Shown: positions 22,880-34,057 of the stretch, one piece after another
Layout of the letters: each line of letters opens with the position of its first letter
Numbering within the stretch: position 1 is the stretch's first letter
Notes under the pieces: model-generated
Told to the model about the DNA's origin: nothing
Seen by the model: only the letters and a program-made list of their open reading frames with translations
The model's database searches: none
NCBI RefSeq assembly: GCF_021462225.1
Contig: NC_061802.1
Span: 10,001,859 to 10,065,858, forward strand
Reading direction: 5' to 3'
DNA length: 64,000 bases
Origin: Girardinichthys multiradiatus
Lineage: Eukaryota; Chordata; Actinopteri; Cyprinodontiformes; Goodeidae
Translations under genes and position numbers: made by a program

Positions 22880-23131
22880 AAAAGTTAACTGTAATCACCT
22901 CACAACTATGTAAAAAAGATAATGGGGTTTTGGGATTCTGTTCTGTGAAGCAATGAATCCAGACTGAATTTTGCTCTGGGATGCCTTGCTTCCTATGGCA
23001 TTGGAAACCTGCAGTGTGTAGAGAGCATTATGGACTCAATCAAGTAACAGGAAATCTTGGAAGTAAATATGAGGCTGTCTCTGACGAAGCTGAAGCTTGG
23101 GCTTCACTGGACACTGAAACAGGATAATGAT
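22880..23131 (+). mobile_element. Tc1-like relic, left part (interrupted)
   Basis: Decayed Tc1 transposase DNA: TTGCTCTGGGATGCCTTGCT, ATGGCATTGGAAACC and AAGCTGAAGCTTGGGCTTCACTGGAC (23086-23111), then CAGGATAATGAT. The relic breaks exactly at 23131 and resumes after 23784 with CCAAAG, because a hAT element was inserted. Confidence 0.7.
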
Positions 23132-23776
23132 TAGGGTCGCAGTTTTCTGGCAGATCACTGATTACCGATCTTTAAAAAGCCTGAGCTGCCAATTCTGATT
23201 TTGGGCGATACCAGTTTTTTTAAAATAACTAACACCGTCAGGTGTTATAAGGTCACACTACAACTTCAATGTTCCAATTTTATTTTATTGAAAAACTTTG
23301 AATGATACCTGTGAAACAGTACAAACTTGTTTTAACTGCATATGAGGTAGTGCTCTCAAACATTAATAAAAAGTTCCTTTAGTCTTTCATTTTTCACATT
23401 TTAAAAATGCTGGCCGACAACTGGCTCAGGTAGTAGGAGTTCATCTTGTAACCAGTGGGGTGCCGCTTCAGTGGGTTGCCTTGTCAGTCTGCCCCAGCAG
23501 CTGTGGCCATTTTACCTCACCACTGTCAGTGTATGAATGTATACATGAATTGGTTAATGACTGATTGGGGTGTAAAGCACTTTGGGATCTCTGGGGACTT
23601 GACAAAGTGCTATACAAGTTCAGGCAATTCAGGCCAAAAAAAGAAACAGAACGTGCACAATAGGTTAGACAAGTAGGTAAGATCGGTTTTATATGTGAGT
23701 ATCGGCCAAGTATGTCCCAAAATTAAGGAAATCGAGGGCGATCAATTAGATGGCCAATTAATCGGTGCACGCCCTA
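23132..23776. mobile_element. hAT-like insertion with 8-bp target duplication
   Basis: 645 bp, with termini TAGGGTCGCA and TGCACGCCCTA and subterminal GATTACCGAT/AATTAATCGGTG words. Flanks ATAATGAT (23124-23131) and ATAAAGAT (23777-23784) differ at one position, a fitting 8-bp hAT target duplication. No transposase is present. It carries a LINE 3' fragment. Confidence 0.8.
23390..23640 (+). repeat. L2-like LINE 3' fragment nested in the hAT element
   Basis: Contains GTGTAAAGCACTTTGGGATC and GACAAAGTGCTATACAAG, the stereotyped 3' end of fish L2/CR1-like elements. It lies wholly inside the hAT insertion. Confidence 0.75.
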
Positions 23777-23784
23777 ATAAAGAT

Positions 23785-23870
23785 CCAAAGCGTTTCTCAA
23801 GGTCCACCAAGGCTGGGTTTCGGAACAATTGACTGTCCACTGTCACTACATGCTCATCCAGGATGAGTGA
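23785..23870 (+). mobile_element. Tc1-like relic, right part
   Basis: Continuation of the Tc1 relic after the hAT insertion. Starting CCAAAGCGTTTCTCAAGGTC, it follows on from the CAGGATAATGAT that ends at 23131. Confidence 0.5.
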
Positions 23871-23889
23871 ATGCTGCAAGTCTGTGACT

Positions 23890-24107
23890 CAATACAATCT
23901 GCTGGGCTTTCATAAATAGAAAACTGTTTAACCAATTTGAATAATCAACTTAACTTGCCTGTATTGGTTGTTAACTAGCATCAAATTGGAATGTATGGCT
24001 CGAGATCTGTCCTTATGATTGGATTGAACAGTTTTTTTTTATTTTTGTAAAATGTCTTAAGACGACATGTTGTGACCTGGTGCTATATAAACTGAATTGA
24101 ATTGAAG
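23890..24107 (+). repeat. LINE/SINE 3' tail with AATTGAATTGAA end
   Basis: Ends TTGTGACCTGGTGCTATATA then AACTGAATTGAATTGAA, a typical fish LINE tail with short tandem 3' repeats. It is 5'-truncated. Confidence 0.65.
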
Positions 24108-25700
24108 ACATCCTGAAACATGTCAGAATGGTTCTCAAAGTTGCCTGAGTTGAACAACATTGAAAATCTCAGGTAGGTTTTGAAAAAGGCAGTTGCAACA
24201 TGAAAAACCCAAGAGTATTTATAAACTGATGGCCTTTGGTGGCTAACGTTCCTCAGAAATGCTGCCAAAAGTTAATTTCTGGCTATGAATCACCTTTACT
24301 CTACTAAGCATTACATTTGTCATGAAAGGGATTTAGCATTTTGAGACTGCAGTCGTCATTAAAGGTGTAATGTTATGTTTAATTTGGAGGAACTTCTTGT
24401 AATATTAGTTGTTTTAAGCCATTTAAAATGTTCATGTTTGATTCAACTATTTGCTCATTTGTGGGGCCCATTAAAAAACTTTTGGTGCAACTGAGTTTAA
24501 CTCTTTGTATTGCATTTTTGCAATGAACAAACTTGCTGGAATTCGTATTTGTTGACATGCACCTTGTTTATAAAACTGATAAGTGAAAGAAATGACAGGC
24601 AAAAGAATTAGTTAAGAAATGAATGACACTATTTAAATATTTTAAATAAACTGTGATAAATAAACAGTTTTCAGTGCAACATTTTCTCTGTCCAAAGTAT
24701 GCTTTTTCATCAAGTTAATAAATCACTAAAGAGGAAGGCATCATAAATCCTCACCGAAGAACGAAACTTTGCACAAAAAATATCCCTGTTAAAATAAAAT
24801 CCAACAGGATGATTTATTGCTGTTCTGTTTGCCACAACTTCTCTGCATGTTTTGTTTCCATCGCTGCAGTGTGATGTTGCCTATTTGACAACAGCAATGC
24901 ATAATTTTCAGAGCAAATACTCCCTCTTGCACACCTCTGTCCCAAAAAACCCACCACACATGTACAGTAACTAACACACACACACACACACTGATCTCAG
25001 TGGTACAAAGGAATCCAGGGGCCACCCCCATTACCCAGTACACAGGTGTTGGGGTTTACTCTGGGAGGATGAGGACCAGACCCAACCTTAGTTTTTATAC
25101 ATGAACATATGCAAACCAACACACACACACACACACACACACACAATCTCTTCTATACACTTCAGAGCCACTGGGACTGAACTCTGCGGTTAATGACTTT
25201 CCCACCCACTACACACTGTGCACATGTTGAAGCCGTTAACTATAAGTGGCTTTTCAAACTTGGTAACGTCCTAATGTCCCTGTTAATCTTACATTCCTCA
25301 CTTCAAAGGGCCACGGTACAAGGGCCAACAATTTTCTGTCAGATGAGCAATTTTGTGAACTATTAACAACCAACGAGTAAACATATTTCAGGCATATCTT
25401 TGCCCCAGAAAGTAAAAAATCGATCTGCGAAACACTAAAATGTTTGGCCTAAATATCCAGGTGTAAACAGTGTTGAAAACAACACAATGTTAGAAAATGT
25501 GCTGAACTGAGTCTTTTCCATCATGCAAAATAAAACATATTTACTGATGCTGTATATATAAAAAACACTGAACAACATAATGTGTGTACACTAACCAAGG
25601 AAAAATCCTAAAGAAATGGATGAAACTTGTTTAGGATTATGGCTCACTGAGGTACATAAACAATGCTAATTAGTTCATTAATATGAACACATTATGTTCA
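24108..25700. other. No gene; two (AC)n microsatellites
   Basis: AT-rich. (AC)9-like at 24974-24991 and (AC)13-like at 25119-25145. No coding block recognised. Confidence 0.5.
25119..25145. repeat. (AC)n microsatellite
   Basis: Uninterrupted AC run of about 13 units. Confidence 0.95.
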
Positions 25701-25704
25701 TTGA

Positions 25705-26110
25705 GTTTTAGAGATGCACCAATCAGGCTTTTCTTGGCCAATACCGATTTCTAGTTTTCTTTTAGACATGACCTGTCGTAAATGATTTTGAATTATTTGA
25801 ATTTTTTCCACAAAAGATAAAAAATGTACTGCTGGTTCTTTGAAACGGGGAATGACTTTAAACCCAACAGAAAATGAAGAGAAATATATTAAAGCATGTT
25901 TCCATAACCTTAATCAGGTTTTTATTACATTTTAGTAAGTCCATCAGCGTGCATTCTATTGGTTGATGTGCTTATTAACTGAAAACGGTTGAAGTATTTA
26001 ATGGATTGAAAATAATTTTGACTTCTTTGTACCAGCCAACCATCAATCAAAGCAGATCAATGGGAAACTTAGCCAATTCCATATCACTGGCAAAATGACT
26101 GGTACATTTC
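25705..26110. mobile_element. Possible hAT-like relic
   Basis: Begins TTAGAGATGCACCAATCAGG ... GGCCAATACCGAT, close to the RATGCACCGAT-type end of fish hAT MITEs. The opposite end is not clear. Confidence 0.4.
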
Positions 26111-26489
26111 TGTTGTTTTTAATTGCATGTGATAAAAGTTTGTAAAAATATACACCTGAAGCCCTTTCGATTTTTCTAACCCCATATTTACAAATAAGTC
26201 CTCTACTCTTGTATTTTTCCTTTGAAAACAATGTGCTAAATTTGTCCTGTTTTAACCTGTACTGCTATTTATCTTAACCAGGTTACTCAAATAAATGAGG
26301 TTATCAAAAAGGTTGTATCTGCTTTAATAAAAGTGAAAGTAAAATTAAATAAATGGATAAAATACATATCATCAGTATTAGGGTAAAAAGCCGATGTTAA
26401 GTAACTTCAGTACATCAAAAACAAGACTCTTGCTGTTTTCTGTGTACTATATTGATTTGCACAAGAACATCTAAAAGCTGTAAGCATGT

Positions 26490-27790
26490 AAGCATAATAA
26501 TGGTAAAGTACCTTGCAAACATTATTCATAGCCCTTTTCCTATTTCATAATCTGTCTCAGTACAACCACAAACATTGTATTTTATAAAGATTTTATTCTA
26601 TACGCCAATATAAAATAACGCATAATTATGAAAAAGGCAGGGAAGTGGTTCATGGTTTTAAGAATGTTTTTTTTCTTACAAAGAAACCTGAAATGTGCAG
26701 TTTGAACATGTAATCTTACCCTGTGACTCAATACTTTGTAGAACAATGTTTTTCTCCAATTCCAGCTGCACATCTTTTTGTGGTATGTCTCTAACAGATT
26801 TACACACTGCAATTCCTATCCATCTCTGCAAAATAGCTCAAGTTCAGTCAAGTCGGATAGAGAGCATCTGTGAATATCAGTTTTCAAGTCTTACCAGAAA
26901 TTGTATTTAGATCTGGACTTTGACTGAGCCATTCTAACACATGAATACGCTTTGATTTGAACTGTTCTATTGTAGCTCTAGCTGTATGTTTGCAGTCATT
27001 GATCTGCTGGAAGGTAAACCTTTGTCCCAGTCTCAAGCTTTTTGCAGCCTCTAACGGGGTTTGTTTCCAGAATGTCCTGCACTTAGCCTTCTACCATCTT
27101 TCCAGCAGGTTCTGGGTCCCTACAAAGGAAAGGCATCCCATAGCATAATGCTATCACCCCCATGTTTCATTGGGGAGCTGGTGTGTTTGGACTGATGTGC
27201 AGTGGTAAATTCCTCCACAAAAATAGTTTTTCATGTAGGTCAAACAGTTTGGTCTGAACAGGTCACTTTTCTTCCATATGTCTTCAATCTTCCCTACATG
27301 GCTTACGGGAGACTGCAAATGGAATTTCTCATGGCTCTGTTTCAACAATGGCTTTCTTACTGACAAGCTTTTAGATTTGTGGAATCCCCGACAAAAAGTC
27401 TATTAAACAGAATCCCCCAGCTAGGATGTCGATCTCTGCAGCTCCTCCAGAGTTACCATGCTATGATGTTATAATAATGGATTTAACAGTGGCTTGAGAA
27501 ATGTTCAAAGCTCGTTATATGCTTTTATAACTCAACCCAGGTTTAAATCTTTCCACTGTTTGTTTACTAAAGTTCTCAAACAACCTCTGGGGTTTTCACA
27601 CACACAATTTATTTAGGAGTACTAGATTTAAAGGGGATGAATACAAACTTCAAACTATACATATATTTATTTCCACTTCAAAGTTATGCTCTACTTTGTG
27701 TTGGTCTATAAGTAATAAAATAATAATAATAATAACAGAAATTGAAGTTTCTGATTGTAACGTTGCCAAATGTTAAAAGGTTAAAGTAAG
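26490..27790 (-). mobile_element. Decayed Tc1-like transposon
   Basis: The antisense transposase relic shows words of the same lineage as 9549-10959: AGCTCAAGTTCAGTCAAGTC, GATCTGGACTTTGACTGAGC and ATCACCCCCATGTTTCATTG. TIR-like ends are at 26510-26590 and 27690-27780 (CTACTTTGTGTTGGTCTATA). Many stops, no open frame. Confidence 0.75.
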
Positions 27791-27815
27791 AACATCACAT
27801 TTATGCACCTTTCTC

Positions 27816-27895
27816 GCTAAATATTTAGCTTGGTAACTAAATATTTAATTTGCAAGCTAAATATTTAGCTTGGTAACTAAATATTTAATTTGCAA
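27816..27895. repeat. Tandem repeat, two exact 40-bp units of nested TAAATATTTA palindromes
   Basis: 27816-27855 and 27856-27895 are identical. A degenerate third unit continues to about 27950. Each unit is itself two 20-bp halves containing TAAATATTTA. It lies about 190 bp inside anos1 intron 1 from the exon 1 donor. Confidence 0.93.
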
Positions 27896-28136
27896 GCTAT
27901 ATATTTAGTTTGTAAACTTAATATACTAATTAAATATTTAGTTTTGGAACTGTGACCTTTTTAAATTTATGAATAACATGGTGAAAATATGACTTTGAAA
28001 AATGAACCCCCATTAACCCCCTATTTTCCACTTAGACAGGCTAAATACCTCAAAATATTGCTGTCAATTTTTGACTGTGTAACTTTACAAACGGCACCAC
28101 ATAGGTAAATGCGTCAGGCGCAGGACCAGCATTTAC

Positions 28137-28313
28137 CTGAATATGTCTGAAAGCCGCCGTTAGCTGGGTCATGTGCAGACTCAGACACCTGGACGTGCAT
28201 CTCGCGCTGTTGATTTTCTCCTGAACATCCTCCGGCTCCGGAGAACTCCTGCGGGCACGTGCCATAGTCAACACCAGGCAGAGCAGCACCAAAACGGCTC
28301 GAATGACTGGCAT
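28137..28313 (-). CDS. anos1: anosmin-1, coding exon 1 (signal peptide and start of Cys-rich domain)
   Basis: Anosmin-1 is a secreted, heparan-sulphate-binding extracellular matrix protein (Kallmann syndrome gene 1) with an N-terminal Cys-rich box, a WAP domain and fibronectin III repeats. This exon encodes 59 residues. It starts MPVIRAVLVLLCLVL, a signal peptide with a basic residue and a long hydrophobic core, with a likely cleavage site near ARA (residues 18-20). After an acidic linker comes INSARCTSRCLSLHMTQ, close to the vertebrate block RARCASRCLSL. The exon closes with FRHIQ and a CAG|GTAAAT donor in phase 0, where known anosmin-1 genes have an intron after HFQ. The ATG at 28313-28311 is preferred over the GTG-led extension upstream because the signal peptide then starts normally. 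The rest of the gene should lie to the left. I found no exon 2 in 1-28136, so intron 1 exceeds 28 kb, or this exon is orphaned. Confidence 0.83.
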
Positions 28314-28560
28314 CACTGCGCGAGGAAACACAAACCCAACAAACGAACATAAAAATGTTAAAACGACGGGCGTTTCCTTCTCGTGCCAGTGTGAGTAAAG
28401 AATGAAAGCATCTGAGCGCGAGCTCGGAGTGGAGCGGCTCTACCCTGCACGCGGACACTCCCACCGTCGCCACGCGGAGTTCTAATGTTCTTAGTCTCCA
28501 TTATCCTGATTACCATTATCATCGTGGCTTAAAGCTTTACCCTCTTCAGTTGCCACGCAA
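28314..28560 (-). promoter_or_regulatory. anos1: Probable anos1 5' UTR and promoter, CpG-rich
   Basis: Directly upstream of the anos1 ATG the sequence becomes GC- and CpG-rich (GCGCGAGCTCGGAG, CACGCGGACACTCC, GTCGCCACGCGGAG at 28415-28480), in contrast to the AT-rich surroundings. No TATA box is obvious. The transcription start cannot be placed. Confidence 0.55.
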
Positions 28561-30570
28561 ACATGAGCACCGCATCACCTTCCTTTTATAATTTCGTTCG
28601 TTCCTTTTCTCTCAGGATTTAGAAGTATAATTTATCTTCCACTCTTGGAGGTCATGCATTTGTACCCATCATTATCACCATATTAATTACAGGTACTGCA
28701 TTAGCAGCTGGAATAAAAGGCCCCCCAATTCTAAATGTGCTAATAAAGAGCTACAGCTGATAATGGAATTAAAAATGGGCAATCATGCTTTCATTTTTCG
28801 TTAATTATGTAACAACATACAAAAATGTCAATAACTTCATGATGGCAATATAGAACAATAGTTCATAAAATTGGAGTCGGGACCGTACCGTGGGCCCTGA
28901 AGAGAAAACGGTTATACCGAATTATGTGACCATGAGCTATTGTGACCTAAGAGGGTGCTGTTAAGAGGCTGGACTGAAATGCAAACAACTATGGGAAGCC
29001 CTGAAAGGCAAGTGAGAAAAAAAATGTTTCAGAGGCTTATTTTTCTAAGTGTCTGTTCTTGTAATACTTGGCTCTGCCACTGGAGGCACTGGAATAAAAC
29101 CACCAGTTTTCACTAACAGCTGTATTGTGCAAATGGATAGTCGAAGAGCTGGTTTCCAAGAACCAGTGTCCCCTTTTCTAAATGAAATTGTTGTAAAGTA
29201 AAATAAAATACAGCAAAAGCACACAAACAGAGTATTTGTTGGCCATGCTGTGTTGTTATCATACCAAGATTGTGTATTCACGTGAGACATATAATTATCC
29301 ACAGCATTGACCAAGGATATCTGTAGGGCAAATGATCATTGCCCATCATGACTGCTCTTTCTTGGGACCAAGACTATATCTAGGCCCTAAAACTTGATGT
29401 CAGTGCATGCTTATCATAACCTGTCACAATAAATTAGAAACTGGTATGATTAATCACCAGGCAAAATTTTAAATATGAACCCTTTAATGATTTATATATG
29501 TATTTATTTGTTTATGTATTTATAGTTTGGTGACAACAGCTCAATGAAAGCTCGTTATGAAAAATAAACAGTTTTTTTTTTATCTCAGTCAACAAAGTGG
29601 GAAATAAATTTTGGTTTATAATTCTGAGTCTTTTTCTTCATGTCTCAAGCCCGGAGAGGCAAGTGGAAAACAAAATTCTGTTCTCTTATTTTTCTGAGTG
29701 TATTTTGGTAACACCACTTCTGTCCACTGAAAAGGGGTGGCGCAGCCAGCCAGCTAGGTGCAGGTGAATGTAGAAAGTTATATTTTGTTTAAAAAATCTA
29801 AAGGTTTAGTTTTTAAAGATGTTTTGAGATGATAAATTTTACCTTAAAACGCCATATAGAGAATAAGTCCTTTAAAAATGACTGTGCCACCATGCAGGCC
29901 GATTTAAAAATCAAGTGTTTTATACTGGAGGACAAATGAAATCACATGAAAAAGTTTTGATGCAGGACAAATATTTTTGTTTTACATCACAGCAAGGTCA
30001 CATTTTCTGTTAACAGCTGTGAGAATAAGTGAGTATTTATATTTCAGTGCAGCTTCTAGCAGTTTTCCCTGGAGTCAGGGTATCTGACGGTCACACAAAT
30101 TGGTACAAACCAAGCAGCTGTTTCCCCAAAAGTGGCTCTTGAGGACAGGAGTTAAAGATCCCTTTATTAGATGGATGATGCCTAAATGTTTGAACATATG
30201 TATAAAGGGGATATGAGTTTAGCTCTGGTCTTTGATGCTGTTAGAAGGCCTTCACATCAAATTCTGTTTAAGGGCCCCATACTGGCTCAAAACAGCTCTG
30301 GTCCTGAAGCATCGAGCTTGTGTGCTTAAATGATCGTTTGATATTTGTGTCAACTTTATAAAATGATTTCTAAAAGCATGTTTTGCCATAACTGTCTATA
30401 ATATCTAGACAAATCCTGTAAAACATGTCTCCTTTCAGTTTATTCACTTTACCTGTGCATATGTGAAGCTATGTAAAACATAATTTCTTACATTCTTTTG
30501 TATGTTATTGCACCCACCAACCTAGAACTTTATTTTTGCTCTATGTAACTATAAGCCTATTACGATACTT
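28561..30570. other. Intergenic; imperfect direct repeat at 28990-29060 and 29648-29715
   Basis: No gene recognised. Two related blocks share GAGAGGCAAGTGGAAAA / GAAAGGCAAGTGAGAAA and CTTATTTTTCTRAGTGT, suggesting two copies of an unnamed repeat about 650 bp apart. Confidence 0.45.
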
Positions 30571-30574
30571 TCAT

Positions 30575-30965
30575 AATGTTTGTTGGCAGAGGACCCAAAC
30601 ACAGACAGAAGGCAGGCAGAATCACATGAAAGGGTGTAGTTTATTAAAATATAAAAATAAAAAAAAGTAAAAACTTACAACACTGAGGAACCAATGCAGG
30701 AAAAAAAAACGAATGCAGGAAAAAAATGCAAAGAGCAACCATTAGCACAATGGACCTGGGGTAGTAAACAAAAGAGAGAACAGATATCAAGGGAGAATAC
30801 GTTCTTGAGTAGAACAGGTAAGACTGAATATGGAACAGCTGTGAAGCAACATAAACTGAGGGAGCTGAGTGAAGATGCAGTAGATGCAGGTGAGCAGAGA
30901 GGACGAAGAGTTCGGGTGAGACCATTCGAGGGGAATGTAGAACAGGTGGCAGTTGCACAATAAAA
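30575..30965. repeat. A-rich teleost dispersed repeat, copy 2
   Basis: Contains CAGACAGAAGGCAGGCAGAATC, GTAGTTTATTAAAAT and GAACAGCTGTGAAG, the same purine-rich style as 1716-2110 and 36240-37075. Confidence 0.45.
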
Positions 30966-30969
30966 TGAT

Positions 30970-32625
30970 TGTTAGTTATTGGACCAGAGATAAAACCATG
31001 AATTACTATCATCACTTCAATATTCACTTCATATTATTTGCCCTTTTAATCACTTTCTCTTCTTCCAATCTATTAATGAAAAGCATTAAAAGAAGAAAGA
31101 GAGAGAATTACAATTACCATGTTAAGAATCAAAACATAATTACATGGAAGAGCCTTACATCACAAGAGACACTGCAGTGAGGTAACATTTCTCCATTATG
31201 GTTTGCACAGCAGGCCTGTTCCAGGCACATTAACACTTTACCATTACTGCTATGAAAAACAAACTCCCCTTTATAGTCTGGGAATTCTCTCCAGGACTAA
31301 TTTTTAGACTAATAAAAGACCATTTACTAATTGGAAAGAGACTTGGGGAATGTGTTGAGGTAGGTCTCTGTCACAGAGCCAGTAAGAGTGTTAGTCACTG
31401 CTTTTTGAAAGCAGCATCAGAGCCAAGCAGAGTTCTTCCTGCAAGGGCCAAGAGGAGATGTTTAAGACACGGGGCTGAAAGGCCTATTTGTTTACAGGAA
31501 ACTTTACTCCAGCAGAGGAGTCATCTCTGCTGGCAGCAAAATGTAGACAGAGTCACCTAGGTTTTGATTTAGGGTAAGTGCAGTCGTATAAATATTTGGG
31601 AAGCACTGGCAGAATTGTTATTGGCCCTGTGGTGAAAACCAGGCTTTTCGTTCTGCTCTTTACAGGGAGCCACTTATACACTGTATTGGTCTTCATGTGA
31701 CTGTCTTGGTTCGTTAATCCCTCAGCTCAAAGATCTCCAGGTATGTAACTGAAGATCTCAATTAATCATATCATGATTCCAAACAACCCATGGTGATGTA
31801 TTGTGTTGAGATGATTCATTTTGATTTACTTTACCAACAGTCAATTCCAGAAAGATATTTGTTTCATTGATTGCAGAAGAGAAGCACGATGTGAGACATT
31901 TGAGTAGCCTGAGTCTGCAGATGTTCGACATTGTTGCTTAAAACAGTTGCAAAATATGTCTAAAATTGTCAATTATCTAAATTTGCAAGTTGATCTTCTG
32001 ATGATTTAATAGGTGGTAATTACAAAAACATCTCACGTTTTACAAGATCACCTGCTAACACATTGAAACTTTTCAATTTAAAATGCACCTAATTAGCCTT
32101 TCAGCCTTGCCATGAGCGTTTCAAACCATGATCAACTATGAGTCATTTATTTCAGGTATTAAAAGAGCTGTTTATGCTGGTTATGAATGTTTCTTGGAAA
32201 GATATCAAAGAATAGCCAAATGTCGTAAGCAGACCTGGGTTTAGGAGGATGTGGGTCTCTGGGCCAGAGCCAGTTTTAAGGCACCACTCACACAAGTTCC
32301 TTTTACACTTGCAAAACACAATAGATTGATTGTTAGATATACAAAAATACTTCTTTTTCTGGAATCATTTTTGTATTAATGTTTTTTCAAAGGTTTCTGA
32401 TAAACAAGTCATAATGTTGTCTTTACAAAAACATTGTAGAAACTATGCCAGATCTGTATGTGGTGCTGTGACAGATGCCTACACCAGAAACAAAGAAGAT
32501 GTGCAGCTTGAGTTTAAAGCTTGATGTTAGTCCAACATGCTTGGGACTGAAGGGTAAGGATAAGGTTGGGCTATAAAATCACTGTTTTCAAAACTGTGTG
32601 CTGTGGTCAACTAGATGAAAACCCA
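30970..32625. other. Intergenic, nothing recognised
   Basis: A 102-codon plus-strand open frame (31252-31560) matches nothing I know and lacks supporting splice or Kozak context. I do not call it a gene. Confidence 0.4.
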
Positions 32626-32822
32626 GTACCGTATTTTCCGCACTATAAGGCACACTTAAAAACCATTAATTTTCTCAAAAAATGACAGTGCGCCTTGTAA
32701 TCCGGAGCACCTTATATATGGATCAATTGGTTAATCCATACTGGTTGTACACGGCGCTCTGTGCTTACTCCTAGTCCAACACCACTTGTGTGTGTATAAC
32801 GACCCCAAAATTGCACCTTTCA

Positions 32823-32912
32823 AGAGACACGCTTATGATGCTGAGTTCAAACTCAAGGCTGTCAGCTACGCAGTCGAACATGGGAATAGAGCAGCAGCGA
32901 GAGAATTCAACA
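32823..32912 (+). pseudogene. Fragment of a pogo/Tigger transposase DNA-binding domain
   Basis: Reads HAYDAEFKLKAVSYAVEHG then NRAAAREFN, the first two helices of the brinker/CENP-B-like helix-turn-helix that opens Tigger and POGK-type proteins. The frame breaks just after REFN into sequence shared with copies A and C. This is the evidence that the MITE family derives from a pogo/Tigger transposon. Confidence 0.8.
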
Positions 32913-33277
32913 GTTAACGCTACTATATTGTGAATATACTAACGTTTGATTTAGTGCATCAAACTGTTTCTTTTACGTGTTTACTGAATCAGGGAAAAGT
33001 TCCCTTTCACGTTTTAACTAACGTTTGATTTCTACTTCAACTTCATAGACTCCAATGCATTCCTAACGTGCGGTTGGCTCTATTCAATAGATTTCTATGT
33101 AGAGGAGACCTTACCATGAGAGTGAATGGAGTTATCAGAACGCTGGTTTGTAGTGTATTAATAAAGTTTGACTGACTGACTTATCTGACTGTTTTGTTGA
33201 CATTCTCTTTAGCTCCATCTAGTGGATGCATAACGCAACCCCAGTCAAACGTTTGACTGCAGTAGCTTCTATTCTAT

Positions 33278-33407
33278 GCGCCTTATAATCCGGTGTGCCT
33301 TATATATGAAAACAGTTCTAAAATAGGCCATTCATTGAAGGTGCGCCTTATAATCCGGTGTGCCTTATATATGAAAACAGTTCTAAAATAGGCCATTCAT
33401 TGAAGGT
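33278..33407. repeat. Two exact 65-bp tandem units in the subterminal region
   Basis: 33278-33342 and 33343-33407 are identical, each starting GCGCCTTATAATCCGGTGTG. A third partial unit merges with the terminal repeat. Copy C has one such unit (inverted orientation) and copy A has none. Confidence 0.95.
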
Positions 33408-33696
33408 GCGCCTTATAATCCGGTGCGCCTTATAGTGCGAAAAATACGGTACATTAAAACACTACAAAGTTGCATGGGTTTAACTTCTTTGAAAATTTTT
33501 TAAATTCCATGTCTGAAAAACATCCATTCATTTAAAAAAAGATATAAATACATTTTGGGGCTTTCAAAATCTTGGTGCCCTGGGCTGTCTCTATAAGCGA
33601 TTGAAAACATCTGGCCTAGATGTTAACGACAATACCGGTTTATGAAAAAGGCTGTGTAAATGGCATACACATGGGGACAGTAGAAAAACAACAAAC

Positions 33697-34057
33697 ATCA
33701 ATCCATCCATTTTCTATACCAGCTTCTTCCGTACAGGGGATCTGGTGCCTATCTCCAGCAGTCTACGGGCAAGAGGCAGGGTACACCCTGGACAGGGCGC
33801 CAGGTCATCGCAGGGCAACACAGAGAAATACAGGACAAACATCCATTCACACCTAAGGTCAACTTAGAGAGACCAATTTTCACGTAACAGTCATATTTTT
33901 CGACTGTGGGAGGAAGCCAGAGTACCAGGTGAGAACCCATTTTTTGCACAGGGAAAACATGCAAACTCCATACAGAAAGACCCCCGGCTGGGAGTCAAAC
34001 TGAGAACCTTCTTGCTCCAAGGCAGCAGTGCTACCACCGTGCCACCGTGCAGCCCAC
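33697..34057 (+). repeat. Teleost SINE-like/LINE-tail dispersed repeat, copy 2
   Basis: Same family and strand as 4660-4998: CTGGTGCCTATCTCCAGCAG, AGAGGCAGGGTACACCCTGG, TGTGGGAGGAAGCCAGAGTA, a CATGCAAACTCCATACAG block and GTGCCACCGTGCAGCCC at the end. Confidence 0.82.

Larger units (their letters stand above)
32629..33449. mobile_element. Pogo/Tigger-like element, copy B, with transposase N-terminal remnant
   Basis: Inverted relative to copies A and C. Ends are ACCGTATTTTCCGCACTATA and ...GTGCGAAAAATACGG, flanked by TA on both sides (32627-32628, 33450-33451). It lacks much of the A/C interior and instead holds a 30-residue piece of a Tigger/pogo-type DNA-binding domain (32823-32912). Two full 65-bp subterminal units lie at 33278-33342 and 33343-33407. 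Confidence 0.9.

Noticed and set aside
27816..27895. Possible CRISPR-like array
   Set aside because: Contiguous tandem repeat without unique spacers, in a vertebrate genome.
28114..28473. 119-codon minus-strand frame over the anos1 start
   Set aside because: Out-of-frame shadow of the anos1 exon and its CpG-rich leader.
31252..31560. 102-codon plus-strand open frame between anos1 and swt1
   Set aside because: No domain, no homologue recalled, no Kozak or splice context, and surrounded by noncoding AT-rich DNA.
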